From the NCBI RefSeq assembly GCF_025352425.1, contig NZ_JANXTI010000031.1, positions 62,001 through 126,000 on the forward strand: 64,000 nt of DNA, given 5' to 3'. The translations under genes and the position numbers were made by a program. Of this stretch, positions 1 through 8,609 are shown one piece after another; within the stretch, counting starts at the first letter, position 1, and each line of letters starts with the position of its first letter. Under the pieces are notes generated by a model. The model had not been told where the DNA came from. It saw only the letters and a program-made list of their open reading frames with translations, and made no database searches. This DNA comes from Flavobacterium sp. (lineage in GTDB: Bacteria > Bacteroidota > Bacteroidia > Flavobacteriales > Flavobacteriaceae).

Positions 1-200
1 CAAGTATGTCTGAAAACTGCATAGAGCAAATATAGAAGAAATTTAGAGGTTACTAAAAATGGCTCTCATTAAATCTGAAAATTAATCAAATTTCGCATTA
101 ATTAAGTTACATTTCATTGGTAATAAAGTTTTTAACCCTTAAAATTTGATTAAAAATCATCGATAAAAGAACAAAAATCATCGATGAAACTAAATTTTAT
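1..200. other. AT-rich leader upstream of pgk, no gene seen
   Basis: No convincing coding region was found on either strand; the only short frames are a few codons long. The stretch is very AT-rich. It contains two direct copies of AAAAATCATCGAT, at 152-164 and 173-185, 21 bp apart (about two helical turns), just upstream of the pgk -7 box. This spacing would suit a regulator binding one face of the DNA, but no known operator is recognised. Confidence 0.5.
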
Positions 201-208
201 TATATTTG
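201..208 (+). promoter_or_regulatory. -7 box (TATATTTG) upstream of pgk
   Basis: TATATTTG matches the Bacteroidetes TAnnTTTG -7 consensus and lies 28 bp before the chosen pgk ATG at 237. No clear TTG -33 element is seen at the usual spacing. Confidence 0.5.
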
Positions 209-236
209 CAATGACTCAAAACTATTGCTAGACAAA

Positions 237-1424
237 ATGAAAACAATTCAGGATTTTAATTTTAACGCCAAAAAAGCAATAATTAGAGTTGATTTCAATG
301 TGCCGATTGACGAGAATTTTAAAGTTACTGATGCCAACAGAATAGAGGCAGCAAAGCCAACCATAGATAAGATTCTTGCGGATGGCGGCATTGTAATTTT
401 GATGTCACATTTAGGAAGACCAAAAGGGAAAGAAGACCAATATTCGGTACGACATATTGTTGCAAAAGTAAGCGAAGTACTGGGTGTAAATGTTCAATTT
501 GCTTCTGATTGTAGAGGAGAGATTGCGACAAGCGCCGCTCAAAATTTAAAGCCTGGCGAGGTTTTATTATTAGAAAACCTCCGCTTTTACGCTGAAGAAG
601 AAGCTGGAGATGAAAATTTTGCTAAGGAATTGGCTTCATTGGGAGATATTTATGTAAATGATGCTTTTGGCACCGCTCACAGAGCGCATGCATCAACGAC
701 AATAATTGCTAAATTTTTTCCGGACCGTAAATGTTTTGGATTGCTTTTAGCCAAAGAAATAGAAAGTTTAAATAGGGTTTTAAACAATTCGGTTAAACCG
801 GTTACAGCGGTTCTGGGAGGTTCTAAAGTATCTTCCAAAATTACGGTTATCGAGAATATTTTAGACAAAGTGGATCACATGATTATAGGTGGCGGAATGA
901 CATTCACTTTTATAAAAGCCCTAGGCGGAAAAATCGGCAATTCAATTTGCGAAGATGACAAACAAGAATTGGCATTAGAGATTTTAAGTTTGGCCAAACA
1001 AAAAAACGTTCACATACATATTCCGGTTGATGTTGTTGCAGCAGATGCATTTGCAAATGACGCCAAAACGCAAATAGTTGATGTAAGGGAAATCCCTGAT
1101 GGATGGCAAGGTTTAGACGCCGGACCAAAGTCATTAGCCAATTTTAAAGAGGTCATAATGAATTCTAAAACAATTCTATGGAATGGACCTTTGGGCGTTT
1201 TTGAAATGGAAAATTTTGCCAATGGAACCATTGAACTGGGAAATTATATTGCCGAAGCAACACATAATGGAGCTTTTTCACTTGTTGGCGGTGGAGATTC
1301 AGTCGCTGCGGTAAAACAATTCGGATTGGAAGATAAAATGAGTTATGTCTCAACTGGTGGCGGTGCGATGCTGGAGATGCTTGAAGGAAGAGTATTACCG
1401 GGAATAGCTGCCATTTTAAATTAA
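237..1424 (+). CDS. pgk: Phosphoglycerate kinase
   Basis: Cytoplasmic glycolytic enzyme that transfers phosphate between 1,3-bisphosphoglycerate and ADP. The 395-residue product has the family's usual length. The N-terminal substrate signature RVDFNVP is near residues 17-23, followed by HLGRPKG and the basic TAHRAHAS patch. The C-terminal nucleotide-binding domain ends with GGGDSVAA near residue 350 and [11 protein letters not shown]. An in-frame TTG at 225 would add four residues, but ATG 237 gives the conserved MKTIQDF start and is preferred. The gene stands alone behind its own -7 box; the next gene starts about 100 bp downstream and may share the transcript. No hairpin terminator is visible after it. 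Confidence 0.97.
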   Translation: MKTIQDFNFNAKKAIIRVDFNVPIDENFKVTDANRIEAAKPTIDKILADGGIVILMSHLGRPKGKEDQYSVRHIVAKVSEVLGVNVQFASDCRGEIATSAAQNLKPGEVLLLENLRFYAEEEAGDENFAKELASLGDIYVNDAFGTAHRAHASTTIIAKFFPDRKCFGLLLAKEIESLNRVLNNSVKPVTAVLGGSKVSSKITVIENILDKVDHMIIGGGMTFTFIKALGGKIGNSICEDDKQELALEILSLAKQKNVHIHIPVDVVAADAFANDAKTQIVDVREIPDGWQGLDAGPKSLANFKEVIMNSKTILWNGPLGVFEMENFANGTIELGNYIAEATHNGAFSLVGGGDSVAAVKQFGLEDKMSYVSTGGGAMLEMLEGRVLPGIAAILN

Positions 1425-1522
1425 TTTGTCGGGCACAATAAAAAACAATAAAAAACGTTATTCAATTGAGCTTTCAATTATAACATACAGATTTAAAATA
1501 TACCACTTTATAAAATAAAGTT

Positions 1523-3772
1523 ATGACTATAAAAAAACTGACCACGTTTGCATTACTGATGGCTTCTTCGGCAATTTTTGCACAAGACGCAATCGTTGCT
1601 ACATCTGTAAAAAGAGAACCGCTCACCAGAAAAGAAGTTCTAGATTCTATAAAAGCCACATTTGTTCATGACAATCTGGCTTCGTGCATCGACAGTTTGT
1701 GGATGAAAGAAATGGTAAGTCTGGATTTATATTCGGACCTAACAACAGATATAAAAAATATAAATGTGGACGAAAAAGTCGACTACGAATTACCCACCGA
1801 ACTTCTGAAAGAAAGGTTAAAAAAAATGGACGAGAAGTCGCCATTTAACATTGAATATAATGTAGGCTTAGAAAATGTAATCAAATCTTTTTTAAAGAAC
1901 CGGAAAAAAGCATTTGAAAGATTGATGGGAATTTCCCAGTTTTATTTTCCAATGTTTGAAGAGTCGTTAGCAGCCCAAAATATTCCTTTGGAAATTAAAT
2001 ATTTATCCGTTGTAGAATCCGCGTTAAACCCAAGAGCGGTTTCAAGAGTTGGAGCAACTGGTTTGTGGCAGTTTATGTATCAAACCGGAAAACAGTATGA
2101 TTTAAATATCAATTCGTATGTTGATGACAGAAGCGATCCTTTGAAAGCCAGTAACGCCGCAACACAATACATGAAAAACATGTATGCTATTTTTGGTGAC
2201 TGGGATCTAGTTCTTGCCTCCTATAATTCCGGACCGGGTAATGTCGCAAAAGCCATCAGACGTTCGGGCGGAAAACAGAATTACTGGAACATTCGAAAAT
2301 ATTTACCAAAAGAAACACAAGGATATTTACCGGCCTTTCTAGCGACGATGTATATTTTTGAATACCACAAAGAGCACGGTATAAAACCTGATCGAGCTGT
2401 TGCAAATCATTTCGCTACGGATACAGTGATGATAAAAAATGCAATGACTTTCAAACAAATCTCAGACTTGTTAGATGTTCCGGTGGCAGAACTGCAGTTT
2501 CTAAACCCATCGTATAAGAGAGAGGAAATTCCATATTTCACCGGTGAAAATCACTATTTAAGATTGCCGGTTAACAAAGTTGCAGTTTTTACTTCCAATG
2601 AAGATAAGATTTATGCTTTCGTTCAATATGAGTCTAGTAAAAGAGAAAGGCCATATGAAAGTATGTTGGCAAATAATTCGAATTTTTCGGACAATGATGG
2701 CACAGTTTCAAGAGTAAAATTCCACAAAGTTAGAAAAGGTGATAGTTTAAGTGAGATTTCAGACAAGTATGGAATAACAATGTCAGAGCTTAAAAAATGG
2801 AATCATTTGCGAAGCAACAAAGCGCCAATGGGCAGAAGATTAAAAATCTATACCCAGGAAGCGATTGCATCAAATAACAAAAAGTTCACAAAACCCGACA
2901 CAACTTCTGTAAAAGAAACAACAGCTTTAGCATCAAATACCGCTAAAATATTCAAAGAAGAAAAAGTGGTTTCGTATAAAGATGTCGTAAAATACCACAA
3001 AGTAAAAAGAGGCGATAATCTTGGTGAAATCTCCGATAAATATGGAGTTTCTGTCGCTGAAGTAAAAAAATGGAATCACATTAAAGGAAGCAATATAGTT
3101 CCCGGAAAAAGCTTAAAAATTATTAAAAATGAAAGAGTAGTAACTACGGTTAGAAAAGAAATAAAAACAGATAAAAATGCTCCTGAAATTGCTGTTGCTT
3201 CAAATGAAAACGATAAGCCAAGCGATTTTTATGAAGTTCAGAGAGGTGATAATTTATTCAGCATTGCTAAAAAATTCAATGTAAGTTTAGAAGATTTAAA
3301 AAAATGGAATAATCTGAACGACTTGAACGTTGAACAAGGTTCAAAATTAGCATTAGTTAATAATGATGCGGAAGCAGCAAAAGAAACAGCCTATAAAACC
3401 GAAGTTAAAATTACAGAACATATTGTTAACAAAGGAGAAACTTTAGGAAGTATTGCCCGTAAATATGATGTTGCGGTCTCAGAGATTAAAGACTGGAACA
3501 AAATTGAAGATAACAACGTTCAACTGGGCGCAAAATTAATCGTTGGTAAAAGATATGTAGTTTCTTCTGATAGCAAAATCACACCGGCTAAAAAGGAGAA
3601 TATAGTTGTTAATGATAGAGACGAAGTAAAATTATATTACGTAAAAAAAGGCGATTCATTATTTAGTATTGCCAAAAAATATCCAGGCGTTTCGATTTCA
3701 GATTTAAAAAAATGGAACGGAATTAAAAGCGAAAGTTTAAAAGCCGGTATGAAATTAAAAATTAACGGTTAA
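1523..3772 (+). CDS. Lytic transglycosylase with five LysM domains (MltD-like)
   Basis: Probable envelope murein hydrolase cleaving glycan strands. It has a signal peptide (residues 1-20, ending IFAQ) and a goose-lysozyme/SLT fold at about 110-270. The catalytic glutamate is probably E165 in VVESALNP, followed by the SLT signatures GATGLWQFM and ASYNSGPGNV. Five LysM modules follow at about 400-443, 490-535, 569-612, 631-675 and 703-748, each with the [RK][RK]GD or KGE start and a KKWN core. E. coli MltD has fewer LysM copies, so this is an extended version. The linkers are rich in Lys, Glu, Ser and Thr. Start ATG 1523 directly precedes the signal peptide. It sits between pgk and a DUF4837-like lipoprotein gene. 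Confidence 0.93.
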   Translation: MTIKKLTTFALLMASSAIFAQDAIVATSVKREPLTRKEVLDSIKATFVHDNLASCIDSLWMKEMVSLDLYSDLTTDIKNINVDEKVDYELPTELLKERLKKMDEKSPFNIEYNVGLENVIKSFLKNRKKAFERLMGISQFYFPMFEESLAAQNIPLEIKYLSVVESALNPRAVSRVGATGLWQFMYQTGKQYDLNINSYVDDRSDPLKASNAATQYMKNMYAIFGDWDLVLASYNSGPGNVAKAIRRSGGKQNYWNIRKYLPKETQGYLPAFLATMYIFEYHKEHGIKPDRAVANHFATDTVMIKNAMTFKQISDLLDVPVAELQFLNPSYKREEIPYFTGENHYLRLPVNKVAVFTSNEDKIYAFVQYESSKRERPYESMLANNSNFSDNDGTVSRVKFHKVRKGDSLSEISDKYGITMSELKKWNHLRSNKAPMGRRLKIYTQEAIASNNKKFTKPDTTSVKETTALASNTAKIFKEEKVVSYKDVVKYHKVKRGDNLGEISDKYGVSVAEVKKWNHIKGSNIVPGKSLKIIKNERVVTTVRKEIKTDKNAPEIAVASNENDKPSDFYEVQRGDNLFSIAKKFNVSLEDLKKWNNLNDLNVEQGSKLALVNNDAEAAKETAYKTEVKITEHIVNKGETLGSIARKYDVAVSEIKDWNKIEDNNVQLGAKLIVGKRYVVSSDSKITPAKKENIVVNDRDEVKLYYVKKGDSLFSIAKKYPGVSISDLKKWNGIKSESLKAGMKLKING

Positions 3773-3811
3773 TTCCGAAAATCTTCTATAAATTTGGGTT
3801 TTATTTCAGGT

Positions 3812-4783
3812 ATGAATAAGACCCTTTTTTTATTGTTTTTTGTCTCCTTTTTTGTCAGTTCCTGTTCATTTAAAAAGGAAAAGTTCCCCGACGATTCATC
3901 CGCCGCCATAAATACAATTGCTGTAATTATTGATGACCAGCTCTGGAACGGGGAAGTTGGTGACAGCATTAGGAACAAGTTTGCTTCTCCGGTGTTAGGT
4001 TTACCACAAGAAGAACCCTTATTTACCATCAACCAATATCCGGTAAAACTCTTTGAAGGATTCTCAACCGATAGTCGTAATATTCTTATTATCAAAAAAG
4101 GCAATGAGAATAAATTTGAACTAAAAGAAAACGAATTTGCCTCGCCACAAAACGCCTTTCACATTTCGGGAAAAACTTCCTTCGAAATATTAGAAATCCT
4201 GGAAAAAAACGCACCCGATATTATTAAAAAAATGCGTGCAATAGAAATTTCGCACAATCAAAAAATTATCAAGGATTCATTACTCGACACAAAAAAAATC
4301 CAAAAAAAATTTAATATAGATTTATTGATTCCTTCAAAATACGAATATGTCATGAGAAGAAAAAACTTCATTTGGCTTAAAAGTGAAATTGTCAGCGGGA
4401 ATACAAGCTTAATCATTTACGAAATACCGTGGAAAAATATCCGACCAAGGTATGCGGTTAGCGATATTGTAATAACACGCGATTCCATCGGGCAATTATA
4501 TATTCACGGTTCAGCTCCCGGAACAACAATGGTAACAGAAGAAGCCTATTCGCCTTATTTTTCAGAAACAACATTGGCAGGAGACAACACTTATGAAACC
4601 AAGGGGACTTGGCAGATGAAAAACGATTTTATGTCCGGGCCATTTATTAGTTATGCCATTTATGATAAATACAATCGACGAATTTTAGTTTTAGAAGGAT
4701 TTTGTTATGCGCCATCAAAGAAAAAGCGCGATTTAATGTTTGAATTGGAATCGATTATTAAATCTATACAAATTAAAAAATAG
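3812..4783 (+). CDS. DUF4837-type lipoprotein
   Basis: Predicted lipoprotein of 323 residues: a hydrophobic leader ends in SSC with the lipidated cysteine at residue 18. The rest is mixed alpha/beta with no catalytic motif I recognise. It resembles the DUF4837 family of Flavobacteria, which I recall next to LysM transglycosylases, but that assignment is from memory. A TTG at 3794 would add six residues; ATG 3812 places the leader correctly. It follows the transglycosylase by about 40 bp and precedes the GNAT gene by 3 bp, so the three are probably co-transcribed. The pairing with a murein hydrolase suggests a cell-wall role, which is inference only. Confidence 0.8.
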   Translation: MNKTLFLLFFVSFFVSSCSFKKEKFPDDSSAAINTIAVIIDDQLWNGEVGDSIRNKFASPVLGLPQEEPLFTINQYPVKLFEGFSTDSRNILIIKKGNENKFELKENEFASPQNAFHISGKTSFEILEILEKNAPDIIKKMRAIEISHNQKIIKDSLLDTKKIQKKFNIDLLIPSKYEYVMRRKNFIWLKSEIVSGNTSLIIYEIPWKNIRPRYAVSDIVITRDSIGQLYIHGSAPGTTMVTEEAYSPYFSETTLAGDNTYETKGTWQMKNDFMSGPFISYAIYDKYNRRILVLEGFCYAPSKKKRDLMFELESIIKSIQIKK

Positions 4784-4786
4784 CAC

Positions 4787-5233
4787 ATGAACTTAGAATG
4801 GAAAATAAAGCGATTTAAGGCACTAACTACTATTGAATTGTATAATTTACTACACTTGCGAAGTGAGGTCTTTATAGTGGAGCAAAAATGCCCTTATCAG
4901 GATGTTGACAACAAAGATCAAAAAGCGCTGCATCTTATAGGTGAAGATGATGGAGTAACGGTAGCTTATGCAAGATTGTTTAAACCGAAAGATTATTTTG
5001 AAGATGCTTCAATTGGACGCGTGGTTATCAAACCAACCTATCGGGATAAAAAACTGGGACACATCTTAATGAGAGAAGCAATTTATTTTATGAAGCACCA
5101 GTTTGGCGAAACTAAAATCACCATTTCGGCGCAATTATATTTAAAGAAATTCTACGAAAGCCACGGCTTTATTCAAACCAGTGAAACGTATTTAGAAGAC
5201 GATATTCCACATATTGAAATGAAAAAAAATTAG
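4787..5233 (+). CDS. GNAT N-acetyltransferase, ElaA-like
   Basis: Acetyl-CoA dependent acyltransferase of 148 residues, the full length of the ElaA group. The opening LHLRSEVFIVEQKCPYQDVD is the ElaA hallmark. The acetyl-CoA binding loop is degenerate (IKPTYRDKKLGHILMREA, about residues 86-103), and the C-terminal FYESHGF strand-turn is typical of GNAT proteins. The substrate is unknown. Start ATG 4787 is 3 bp after the upstream stop. The 3' end overlaps the convergent OmpA-domain gene by 4 bp. Confidence 0.88.
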   Translation: MNLEWKIKRFKALTTIELYNLLHLRSEVFIVEQKCPYQDVDNKDQKALHLIGEDDGVTVAYARLFKPKDYFEDASIGRVVIKPTYRDKKLGHILMREAIYFMKHQFGETKITISAQLYLKKFYESHGFIQTSETYLEDDIPHIEMKKN

Positions 5234-6042
5234 GTTTTTGTAATGACTAACTCTACCCTTCTGTCATAATCTGCTCCTTTGCCAAGCGGCACCGTGTTTC
5301 CGTAACCTTTATAAGTCATGCGGGTTTTGGCTATTTTTTTCATCAATAAATATTTATAAACCGATTCGGCTCTATTTATTGATAGTTGCCTTTTTCTGGT
5401 ATCTAAATCGATAGCTTCTTTTTGATAAGGCGGCGTGCAGCAAACATGCCCCTGAATTTCAAATTGAAGGGTTTTATATTTCATTAACAAACGCGCAATT
5501 TTGTCCAATTCTGTTTTAGATTTAAATGGCAATTTGCTGCTTCCCCTTTCAAATAAAATATTGTCCAAATATATATGATCACCAATGATATGATGTTTTT
5601 GAACCGTATTATAAAATCCTGGAATTTCAATTTTTGGCAAAGGTTTTAAGTGCAGAACTACATCTACACGGCGATTTTTAGAACGTTTCTCCGGAAGATT
5701 ATCTACCATATCATCTTCAATTAAAATCCGCCCTTTGCCTTCAATGGTCACTATAATTTTACTTTTGATACCGGTTTCTATGAATTTGTCCCGAATCGCC
5801 GTAGCGCGTTTTGTAGAAAGTTTGAAATTATAGGCATCTTTACCAATATCATCCGTGTAGCCAAAAATTTGAATATCTTCGATACGGGTAGAATCATTTT
5901 TTTTGATAAAATCTATAGCCTCATTCACTTCTTTTTCATTCAACGTAAATTTGTCAAATTCAAAATAAACCGAATGAACGACTTCTTCCTGAGCCTGAAG
6001 AAAACAGCAAAATAAAAGCGGCACAAACTTTAAGAACTTCAT
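5230..6042 (-). CDS. Exported protein with two OmpA C-terminal-like domains
   Basis: A 270-residue exported protein (signal peptide of about 17 residues, ending LQAQ). It is built almost entirely from two OmpA/MotB-type peptidoglycan-binding modules. The first (about 22-133) contains YFEFDKFTLNEKE, GYTDDIGKDAYN and KSKNRRVDVVL. The second (about 155-268) contains ILFERGSSKL, EIQGHVCC and DYDRRVELVI. No beta-barrel or TPR segment is present, so it may be a periplasmic murein-binding adaptor. It starts 1 bp after the S41 protease stop on the same strand, implying co-expression. The second module carries an unusual CC pair (HVCCTPP) where the first has YTDDIG. Confidence 0.88.
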   Translation of the reverse strand: MKFLKFVPLLFCCFLQAQEEVVHSVYFEFDKFTLNEKEVNEAIDFIKKNDSTRIEDIQIFGYTDDIGKDAYNFKLSTKRATAIRDKFIETGIKSKIIVTIEGKGRILIEDDMVDNLPEKRSKNRRVDVVLHLKPLPKIEIPGFYNTVQKHHIIGDHIYLDNILFERGSSKLPFKSKTELDKIARLLMKYKTLQFEIQGHVCCTPPYQKEAIDLDTRKRQLSINRAESVYKYLLMKKIAKTRMTYKGYGNTVPLGKGADYDRRVELVITKT

Positions 6043-6043
6043 A

Positions 6044-7681
6044 TTAATTCTTCAATATCGAGTTATACTGTGATTTGTCGTTTAAGACTTCAACGGACTT
6101 TTTGATTTCAAAATTGCTTTTGACATAATATTGATACAATCCTTCTTTGTATTGGTATCGTTTTATAATTTCATCCAAAATTAAATTTTTGATTTCTTTT
6201 TGATTTTTGTCTATCAAGGTTTCCTCACTTTTCTCCAAAGCCGACAGCAATTGTTGGTATTCGGTTGCAATAGCAACATCTACATTTTCTTTCTTTGCTT
6301 TTTCCAAGGTGTTTCTCAAGGCCAGTTCAGTTTCGGTATCAAATGATATTTTTTCTCTCTTTAAGAAAGTTTTAAAATCGTTAAGATCCGCATCAGTTAT
6401 AGTCGGAATTTTATCACCAAGCGTTGGGTTTTTGTAATAGTAATACGTGACGTAATTAAAAATCCCATCATTTTTCTGCAAGGCTTCTGCAATGCCACTT
6501 GTTTTAGTGTTTTCCAAAACAACATCGGGCAGAATCCCTCCCCCATCATAAACTGTTCTACCTTTTTTGGTTTTGAAAGCGTTATAATTTTTTTCTTCCG
6601 TTCTTATTGCTTTACCACTTTTATCTTTATGCGAATAATTCAATGCCTGAATACATCTTCCCGATGGTGTATAATATTTTGAAATGGTCACTTTTACCTG
6701 TGTGCCATAAGTCATATCAAACGGACGTTGCACCAAGCCTTTACCATAACTCCTGCTTCCGACAATAACCGCTCTGTCTAAATCCTGCAACGCGCCCGAA
6801 ACAATTTCCGAAGAGGAAGCACTTTTACCATCAACAATAACCACCAATGGAATTTCAGTATCAATAGGGTCGCGGGTTGTTTTATAGGTGTTATTGTATT
6901 TAGAATTCTTTGATTTTGTCGTTACAATGATTTCATTTTTTGGAACAAAAAGATTGCAAATATTAACAGCTTCATTCAATAATCCGCCAGGATTTCCACG
7001 CAGGTCCAAAACAATTTGAGTCGCTCCATCAGTTTTTAGTTTCTCCAATGCCTCCTTTGTTTCTAATGAAGCTTTTTGATTGAATTGAGATAAGACAATA
7101 TAACCTGTTTTATCATCCACCATTCCATAAAAAGGAACTGCTTTTACAGCAACTTCGTCCAGAATCAACTGCGTGCTCATTGGTTTTCCCTGACGCAAAT
7201 ATTTGATGTTAATCTTCGTGCCTTTTGCGCCTTTCATCAATTGGGAAGCATCGTCTTTGAAATCTGCTAAAAGAACGTCGCCAATCTGAGTGATTTCGTC
7301 ACCGGCTTTTAATCCAGCTTTGTCTGCAGGAAATCCTTTGTAGGGTTCCTTGATGATGAGTTTGTCTTCTTTTCGGGTAATCATGGCACCAATTCCGGTG
7401 TATTCACCAGTGTTATTTATTTTGAATCTGATAACATCCTGTTCGTTAAAATAATTTGTATACGGATCCAAATCGGCCAGCATGCTTTTAATGGCTTTGT
7501 CCATTAATTCAGCCGGGGTTGTTTCGTCTACATAGTTTTGATTAACTGTTTTAAAAAGCGTAGTGAAGATTTCAATTTGTTTTGAAATTTCAAAAAAATC
7601 ATCTTTAAAACTAACACCAACAAAGAGAAAAATACTCAAAATTGCGGGGATAAAATATCTTTTTTTAATTTTTATGAACAT
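6044..7681 (-). CDS. S41 family C-terminal processing protease (Ctp/Tsp-like)
   Basis: Exported serine protease of 545 residues. An N-terminal hydrophobic segment at about 10-24 is an anchor or signal. A PDZ domain (about 80-170) is marked by GIGAMI and GLKAGDEI. The catalytic core contains LDLRGNPGGLL, the nucleophile segment GKSASSSEIVSGAL and the general-base lysine in SRSYGKGLVQ. The family cleaves near C-termini of periplasmic proteins using a Ser-Lys dyad. A C-terminal helical extension of about 130 residues follows. It sits between rnpA and the double-OmpA gene on the same strand. Confidence 0.94.
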   Translation of the reverse strand: MFIKIKKRYFIPAILSIFLFVGVSFKDDFFEISKQIEIFTTLFKTVNQNYVDETTPAELMDKAIKSMLADLDPYTNYFNEQDVIRFKINNTGEYTGIGAMITRKEDKLIIKEPYKGFPADKAGLKAGDEITQIGDVLLADFKDDASQLMKGAKGTKINIKYLRQGKPMSTQLILDEVAVKAVPFYGMVDDKTGYIVLSQFNQKASLETKEALEKLKTDGATQIVLDLRGNPGGLLNEAVNICNLFVPKNEIIVTTKSKNSKYNNTYKTTRDPIDTEIPLVVIVDGKSASSSEIVSGALQDLDRAVIVGSRSYGKGLVQRPFDMTYGTQVKVTISKYYTPSGRCIQALNYSHKDKSGKAIRTEEKNYNAFKTKKGRTVYDGGGILPDVVLENTKTSGIAEALQKNDGIFNYVTYYYYKNPTLGDKIPTITDADLNDFKTFLKREKISFDTETELALRNTLEKAKKENVDVAIATEYQQLLSALEKSEETLIDKNQKEIKNLILDEIIKRYQYKEGLYQYYVKSNFEIKKSVEVLNDKSQYNSILKN

Positions 7682-7729
7682 GGTCTTTTCTTTTTAAAAA
7701 GTTTACTAATATAACAAATAAGCTCCTGT

Positions 7730-8119
7730 TTAGATTGTGTTTTTTTCTTCTTTAATAACTTTGATAAACTTTTCAAAAAGATGAATAGTCTTTTCGTTTA
7801 TTTCGGGATAAGTAAATTTTTCATTCGTCTGATAAAAAAACATAATGCAATATTTAGCCTCTATATTTTCAATCAAAAGCTGTTTGTTTAATCGATAGGA
7901 TTCTCTTAAAATGCGCTTGAAATAATTTCGGTCAACGGCATTTTTAAAATATTTTTTTGATACTGAAACACCAATTTTTAAAGGCACTTCTTCTTCAAAA
8001 TCATGTTTTATAAAAACCAAACGCAACGGATATTTACTAACCGATTTGCCTTCGGTAAAAAGTAAATCGATAATTTTTTTGCTTTTAAGTTTTTCGGTTT
8101 TTGGATATGAAAAATCCAT
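7730..8119 (-). CDS. rnpA: Ribonuclease P protein component
   Basis: Protein subunit that helps the RNase P RNA bind and cleave pre-tRNA 5' leaders. The product is 129 residues, normal length. The RNA-binding signature is at about 64-74 (RNYFKRILRES, with Y where many homologues have R). The N-terminal KTEKLKSKKIIDLLF segment is typical. In many bacteria rnpA lies next to rpmH; here it is between a secreted-protein gene (1 bp gap upstream) and the S41 protease gene. Confidence 0.93.
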   Translation of the reverse strand: MDFSYPKTEKLKSKKIIDLLFTEGKSVSKYPLRLVFIKHDFEEEVPLKIGVSVSKKYFKNAVDRNYFKRILRESYRLNKQLLIENIEAKYCIMFFYQTNEKFTYPEINEKTIHLFEKFIKVIKEEKNTI

Positions 8120-8120
8120 G

Positions 8121-8531
8121 CTACTTGACGGGGTAAATATTGTAAACGAATTTTACTTCATTGTAAGTAATGTAAAACTGCACCCTGTTATTTTCCTTTT
8201 TCTTGGTAATGATTAAGATATTACACTTCGAAAATTTATTGTCAACGCATTCAAAAGGAACAATGTTTACATCTTCATTATCTGTTATTTCGCCATAAGC
8301 TTTAATTTTAAATGACTGTACTTCAGAAGAATTAATCATAATCAAATCTTTTTTCGGATCAAGTGTTATCAAAACTTTAGCGTTTACAAAATCAGACCAC
8401 TCATTCCAGCTTCCGTTGTCTTTTTTATCTGTAAAACTTACGCTGCTGGTTTGAAAACGAATAGGTTGCCCCGAAGCAACACTTCCAAAACTTAAAAAAA
8501 GGGAAATAATAAGAAGTTGGATGGATTTCAT
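8121..8531 (-). CDS. Small secreted protein of unknown function
   Basis: A 136-residue protein with a clear signal peptide (residues 1-21, ending VASG). The mature part is beta-rich (RFQTSSVSFTDKK, KVLITLDPKKDLI, VQFYITYNEVKFVY) with two cysteines (FECVDNKFSKCN). No family is recognised. It ends 1 bp before the rnpA start, so rnpA is probably expressed from the same transcript. An envelope or periplasmic location follows from the signal peptide; the function is unknown. Confidence 0.75.
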   Translation of the reverse strand: MKSIQLLIISLFLSFGSVASGQPIRFQTSSVSFTDKKDNGSWNEWSDFVNAKVLITLDPKKDLIMINSSEVQSFKIKAYGEITDNEDVNIVPFECVDNKFSKCNILIITKKKENNRVQFYITYNEVKFVYNIYPVK

Positions 8532-8609
8532 TTTTTCATTTTTTTTATTGCGGTAAATCTACAAATTCTATTCCAGAAAAAAGAAAACCTTAAAAGTTTC
8601 ACTTTGAGT

